The translations under genes were made by a program, and so were the position numbers. Below the pieces are notes generated by a model that was not told the DNA's origin, did not search any database, and saw only the letters and a program-made list of their open reading frames with translations. Below are positions 42,635 through 44,122 of a DNA stretch of 44,122 nucleotides, piece by piece. The DNA is taken from the NCBI GenBank assembly GCA_036494715.1, contig DASXNY010000044.1, positions 1-44,122 of the forward strand, read 5' to 3'. Position 1 is the stretch's first letter; the number at the start of each line of letters is the position of its first letter. This DNA is from JAICJR01 sp036494715 (GTDB lineage: Bacteria; Actinomycetota; Thermoleophilia; Solirubrobacterales; Thermoleophilaceae).

Positions 42635-44122
42635 CTACTTCAGCCGCTTCGAAATCCGCTGTGGAGCGAAGCTGTGGTCGCCTGAGTAGTGGATCCTCAG
42701 CAGGCCGCGATGAACTTGTTTGCGCCGCAGCCGGAGGGTGAGGTGGTAGCGGCCGCGGCGCACGCGGGCGCGGGTGTGCAGCGCACGCTGGCCACGGGCG
42801 CTGTAGGTGCACGTGACCCAGCCGGTGGCGCCCTGCGCGAGACGGCCGTCGATGGACAGCCGCCCCTTGTGACGGCGCACGCTCGCGAGCTTCAGGTGGG
42901 CGGGCGCAGGCAGGACTTTCGCTGGAGGCGACAGAGTGGGCGGTGCCGGCGGGACGAGGGCGAAGCCGACCGTGAGCGCCCCGCACGAGGCGTACTCGGA
43001 GACGTTCGCGAGTTCGTCGCGGGCGCGGAGGCGGAACGCGTAGGAGTGACCCGGCTGGCCGCTGTAGGTCGCCGCCGTCTGGGCGGTGGCGCTCAGCCAC
43101 GGCGTGTAGCCAGCGCCGTCGGCCGACGCGTCCACGTCGTAGCTCGTGACAGGCGAAGCGTCGCTCGCACTCCACGAGACTGCCAACTTGGAGTCCGTGG
43201 CGCTCGAGTGGGAGCAGGCGATGGCGGGCCGCGGAGGGGAGGAGTCGACGTTGAGAGTCGCCGTGGTTTGCGGCGAGTTGAACGTCTCTCCGTAGGCGGC
43301 GTCCTGCGCGCTCGCCACGAGGTGGTAGCTGCCGTCGGCCGAGCCGTTGATTGTCCACTGGTGGCTGACGGTTGCGCCGGTCGCGAGCGTGCCGCCGCCT
43401 GGCGACCAGGTGGTGGAGCCGCCCGACGTGACCGTCACGCCCGCCGGCAGGGTCAGGCTCGCCGTCGCACTTGCCCCGGACATGTCGGCCGAGAGGTTGC
43501 GCACGGTTTCGGTGACCGTCACGGCGTCGCCCTGGTGCACCGCCGCTTTGTCGACGCTCAGGGCGACGGTGGGCTTGGGCGCCGCGAGGGGCGTCAGACC
43601 ATTCCTCGCCGCGAGCGCGAACGGCTCGCCGGAGAGCCCGTCGACGGTCGATGACGCGTTCTTCACCTTGTAGATCACGGTGCCGGAGCCCGTGCCTCGA
43701 ACCTGCTCGACGTTGTCGATCGGGCTGGTGCTCGACGCCTGCTGCGTCTGGGCCGAGCTCGCGTACTCGTAGAGGTCGAGGTTGGAGAGGGTGAGGGCCT
43801 GAGGCGGTGCCGTCTGGTTCGGGGCGCCGACGACGCGCCTGTTCCACACGAGCGTCGCGCGGTCGCCGGTGTTGACGGTCGCCCGATAGAAGCGAACGTC
43901 CTGCGCGCCGACGCTGTCGGCCTGGAAGTTGGTCCGCTCCTGGTACGCCCCATCGAGGTTGAGCTCCCCCCACCCCCAATCCGGCAGCCAGGTGCTTTGC
44001 GTGTTCATAGCCGACGCCGGGGTGGCCCGCCCCAGCGTCGTCGAGTCGAGCAGGATCGCCTTGACCACGAGCGGATCCGTAAGACCGGAGCCATAGAGAA
44101 GCGCAGCCGCCCCAGCGACTTG
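42635..44122 (-). CDS. Subtilisin-like (S8) serine protease, C-terminal part
   Basis: The frame is open to the right edge, so the gene starts outside. The first 18 visible residues (QVAGAAALLYGSG...) match the end of an S8 catalytic domain, just after the GTS.A.P.VAG serine motif that would lie outside. A CARDB-like module (HQGDAVTVTETVRNLS), a fibronectin-III-like module (SYDVDASADGAGY to FRLRARD) and a basic C-terminal domain follow. The Ser/Thr- and Gly-rich content and lack of membrane segments suggest a secreted or cell-surface enzyme. No LPXTG-type signal is seen at the end. It is unrelated in function to the hemC gene 31 bases away. Confidence 0.78.
   Translation of the reverse strand, partial: QVAGAAALLYGSGLTDPLVVKAILLDSTTLGRATPASAMNTQSTWLPDWGWGELNLDGAYQERTNFQADSVGAQDVRFYRATVNTGDRATLVWNRRVVGAPNQTAPPQALTLSNLDLYEYASSAQTQQASSTSPIDNVEQVRGTGSGTVIYKVKNASSTVDGLSGEPFALAARNGLTPLAAPKPTVALSVDKAAVHQGDAVTVTETVRNLSADMSGASATASLTLPAGVTVTSGGSTTWSPGGGTLATGATVSHQWTINGSADGSYHLVASAQDAAYGETFNSPQTTATLNVDSSPPRPAIACSHSSATDSKLAVSWSASDASPVTSYDVDASADGAGYTPWLSATAQTAATYSGQPGHSYAFRLRARDELANVSEYASCGALTVGFALVPPAPPTLSPPAKVLPAPAHLKLASVRRHKGRLSIDGRLAQGATGWVTCTYSARGQRALHTRARVRRGRYHLTLRLRRKQVHRGLLRIHYSGDHSFAPQRISKRLK

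Overview
The window is GC-rich, densely coded bacterial DNA with short intergenic gaps, frequent GTG and TTG starts, and many 4-base start/stop overlaps. These traits and the gene families suggest an actinomycete-grade chromosome, possibly Thermoleophilia (Solirubrobacterales). That placement is inference; no marker gene is present. No stretch over 300 bases lacks a gene. No integrase, transposase, rRNA or CRISPR array was seen.

Bases 1-32770 form a catabolic supercluster. It holds eight short-chain dehydrogenases (SDR), two GMC-type flavoenzymes, two phytoene-dehydrogenase-like FAD enzymes, three class III aminotransferases, and one aldehyde dehydrogenase. It also holds one sugar-acid dehydratase, one metallo-beta-lactamase-fold hydrolase, one RraA-like aldolase, one VOC protein and one creatinase-like M24 protein. 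Two APC permeases, two metallophosphoesterases and a nucleotidyltransferase complete it. The transcription units are: minus 4798-576 (SDR-SDR-SDR-LacI-amidotransferase); minus 11463-4871 (phosphoesterase-ALDH-nucleotidyltransferase-aminotransferase-small protein-FAD enzyme); plus 11591-13329 (aminotransferase-VOC-SDR-SDR order ending in the SDR to 14123); minus 15674-14142 (GMC); plus 15723-19186 (SDR-SDR-M24-SDR); minus 20503-19205 (aminotransferase); plus 20626-23372 (dehydratase-hydrolase); plus 23500-26916 (APC-FAD enzyme); minus 29984-26879 (GMC-RraA-SDR); plus 30143-32770 (phosphoesterase-APC).

The most striking signal is a short AT-rich element, roughly TTKAWCGTTAYA, that recurs in eight gene-start regions. 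In five of them it lies across the spacer and -10 of a readable promoter or beside it. It joins otherwise separate units into one apparent regulon. The core resembles TAACGTTA with a central CG, which fits a LacI-family operator, and the only transcription factor in the window is a LacI-family protein encoded inside one of the units. The inducing substrate is not evident. The permeases, aminotransferases and gamma-aminobutyraldehyde-dehydrogenase-like enzyme point to an amine or amino compound, while the GMC enzymes, SDRs, dehydratase and aldolase point to polyol or sugar-acid chemistry.

From a tRNA-Arg(CCU) at 32809-32882 onward the content is ordinary. There is a conserved hypothetical protein, a GalT-like transferase, a TlpA-like thioredoxin, an SF2 helicase, a STAS-domain protein and a minus-strand unit hemC - cobA/hemD - SAM hydrolase - birA. 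The right edge holds the C-terminal part of a subtilisin-like (S8) protease.
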